The translations under genes and the position numbers were made by a program. The notes under the pieces were generated by a model. That model made no database searches and was not told where the DNA came from. It worked only from the letters and a program-made list of their open reading frames with translations. A DNA stretch of 5,582 nt, taken from assembly GCA_938007945.1 (NCBI GenBank), contig CALLME010000186.1:1-5582 (forward strand), written 5' to 3'. This DNA comes from an uncultured Caulobacterales bacterium. GTDB taxonomy: Bacteria; Pseudomonadota; Alphaproteobacteria; Caulobacterales; Maricaulaceae. Shown piece by piece: positions 4,509 through 5,582 of the stretch (the stretch's first letter is position 1; each line of letters begins with the position of its first letter).

Positions 4509-5582
4509 CTAAGGCGCGACACGCCAAATACGATTGCCCACATCATCCGCTACGAGTAGCCCGCCATCTTGGTCGAGAATAACACCGACAGGACGTCCGC
4601 GCGCTTTGTCACCGTCCAGAAACCCTGTCAGCACGTCACGCGGCTCGCCATTTGGGCCTGCTGCGTCAAATGGTACAAAAATGACTTTATAGCCGCTGCG
4701 AGGTTTGCGGTTCCATGAGCCGTGTTGGCCAATAAAGGCACCGCGCCCGAAGGCTTTCGCCACGCCGTTCGCTTCGCCCTCTGAAATATCAAGCCCGAGC
4801 GACGCTGTGTGAGATCCGAGCGCGTAATCTGGTTTGATTGCTTTTGCGACCATGTCAGGGCGCGCAGGCTCTACGCGCACATCAACAGTCTGGCCAAAAT
4901 AGCTGTAAGGCCAGCCGTAAAATCCGCCGTCCTGCACCGAAGTCAGGTAGTCTGGCACGAGATTATTGCCGAGTTCGTCGCGCTCATTGACAACTGTGTA
5001 GAGCTTCCCAGTCGCCCCGTCGAAATCCATACCAACAGGGTTGCGCAAGCCCTCACCAAAAAGGCGGCCTTGACCCGTGGCTATATCAACTTCCCAGATT
5101 GCGGCGCGGCCTTGCTCTTCATCCATGCCGTTCTCGCCAATATTAGAATTGGAGCCTACACCTGCATAAAGTTTTGTGCCGTCAGGCGAGGCGATGAGGC
5201 TTTTGGTCCAGTGGTGATTTCGCGGCCCGCCTGGCAGAGCGAAGATTTGCTGAGGCGTCGCCGTTATAGCGGTTTGTCCGTCTTGGTAGGGTACGCTGAC
5301 GATGGCATCGGCATTGGCGATATAAAACGTCTCGTCGACAAGGCTCATGCCAAACGGCGAGTATAAATCCGTCATAAACGGTGTTTTGAGTTCCGCCACG
5401 CCGTCGCCATCTGCGTCACGCAAAAGAGTGATCCTGTTTGCGCTAGGTACGCCCGCACCCGCTTTGGCCATAACTTTTTTCTGAATCCAGCCCATTAGAC
5501 CTGTGTCAATGTCTTTGGGCGGTGAATTGCTTTCAGCGACAAGTACATCGCCGTTTGGAAGTTGGTATATCCAGCGGGGGTG
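4509..5582 (-). CDS. PQQ-type sorbosone/glucose dehydrogenase family protein, N-terminus outside the window
   Basis: The frame is open to the right edge without a stop. The visible 357 residues are the C-terminal part, and the signal sequence and first beta-propeller blade are missing; an internal Met at 5495 should not be taken as the start. The family consists of six-bladed beta-propellers, usually exported, many using PQQ and Ca2+ to oxidise sugars or related aldehydes. Counting from the edge, visible landmarks are HPRWIYQLPNGDVLVAE (1-17), a DADGDG calcium-type loop (56-61), NHHW (122-125), GLRNP (178-182), NERDELG (199-205), GGFYGWPYSYFG (219-230) and GQHGSWNR (285-292). H123 and R180 correspond to the His and Arg expected at the PQQ site of soluble glucose dehydrogenase. 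The real substrate is unknown, and many relatives are annotated only as sorbosone dehydrogenase family. The stop lies 24 bases from the convergent lipoprotein stop. Confidence 0.9.
   Translation of the reverse strand, partial: HPRWIYQLPNGDVLVAESNSPPKDIDTGLMGWIQKKVMAKAGAGVPSANRITLLRDADGDGVAELKTPFMTDLYSPFGMSLVDETFYIANADAIVSVPYQDGQTAITATPQQIFALPGGPRNHHWTKSLIASPDGTKLYAGVGSNSNIGENGMDEEQGRAAIWEVDIATGQGRLFGEGLRNPVGMDFDGATGKLYTVVNERDELGNNLVPDYLTSVQDGGFYGWPYSYFGQTVDVRVEPARPDMVAKAIKPDYALGSHTASLGLDISEGEANGVAKAFGRGAFIGQHGSWNRKPRSGYKVIFVPFDAAGPNGEPRDVLTGFLDGDKARGRPVGVILDQDGGLLVADDVGNRIWRVAP

Noticed and set aside
4809..5366. 185-residue open frame on the plus strand opposite the dehydrogenase gene
   Set aside because: The minus strand encodes a strongly recognisable beta-propeller enzyme here, and the plus-strand product shows no coherent domain.
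5409..5495. Taking the Met at 5495 as the start of the dehydrogenase gene
   Set aside because: The frame continues to the window edge with family-typical residues (HPRWIYQLPNGDVLVAE), so this Met is internal.

Overview
This 5.6 kb window looks like an ordinary chromosomal stretch of an alphaproteobacterium with mid-range base composition. The evidence is the pairing of efp with an inositol-monophosphatase gene (suhB type), an alphaproteobacterial-style ApaG, and the long two-domain form of dCTP deaminase that is common in that class. A marine, Maricaulales/Hyphomonadales-like host is a guess from the style of the proteins; the window cannot prove it. I see no mobile element, CRISPR array, tRNA, rRNA, phage gene or defence cassette.

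Layout, left to right. Positions 1-895 (minus strand) are a tight three-gene unit read right to left: elongation factor P (efp, 332-895), an unrecognised 58-residue membrane protein (149-325), and the first 49 codons of suhB (149 to the left edge). The last two genes overlap in a TAATG stop/start. A GNAT acetyltransferase (951-1412, plus) diverges from efp and converges on apaG (1443-1841, minus). A 190-base gap with several potential hairpins separates apaG from the divergent dCTP deaminase gene (2032-3057, plus). That gene converges, with a 2-base gap, on a phytanoyl-CoA dioxygenase-family Fe(II)/2-oxoglutarate oxygenase (3060-4097, minus). A small proline-rich lipoprotein (4215-4484, plus) diverges from the oxygenase and converges on a PQQ-type sorbosone/glucose dehydrogenase-family gene (4509 to the right edge, minus). 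That gene runs off the window, so its start is not visible.

Functional picture. Most genes are housekeeping or single-enzyme functions: translation of polyproline stretches (EF-P), inositol phosphate or RNA-polymerase-associated SuhB, pyrimidine dNTP supply (dCTP deaminase), and envelope or periplasmic proteins (lipoprotein, PQQ-type dehydrogenase). Apart from the efp-suhB unit the genes alternate in strand, so they are mostly separate transcription units and do not form one pathway. I do not find a convincing new system. The points most worth a second look are the coupled small membrane protein between efp and suhB, the structured gap upstream of dcd, and the perfect palindromes at all three convergent gene junctions.
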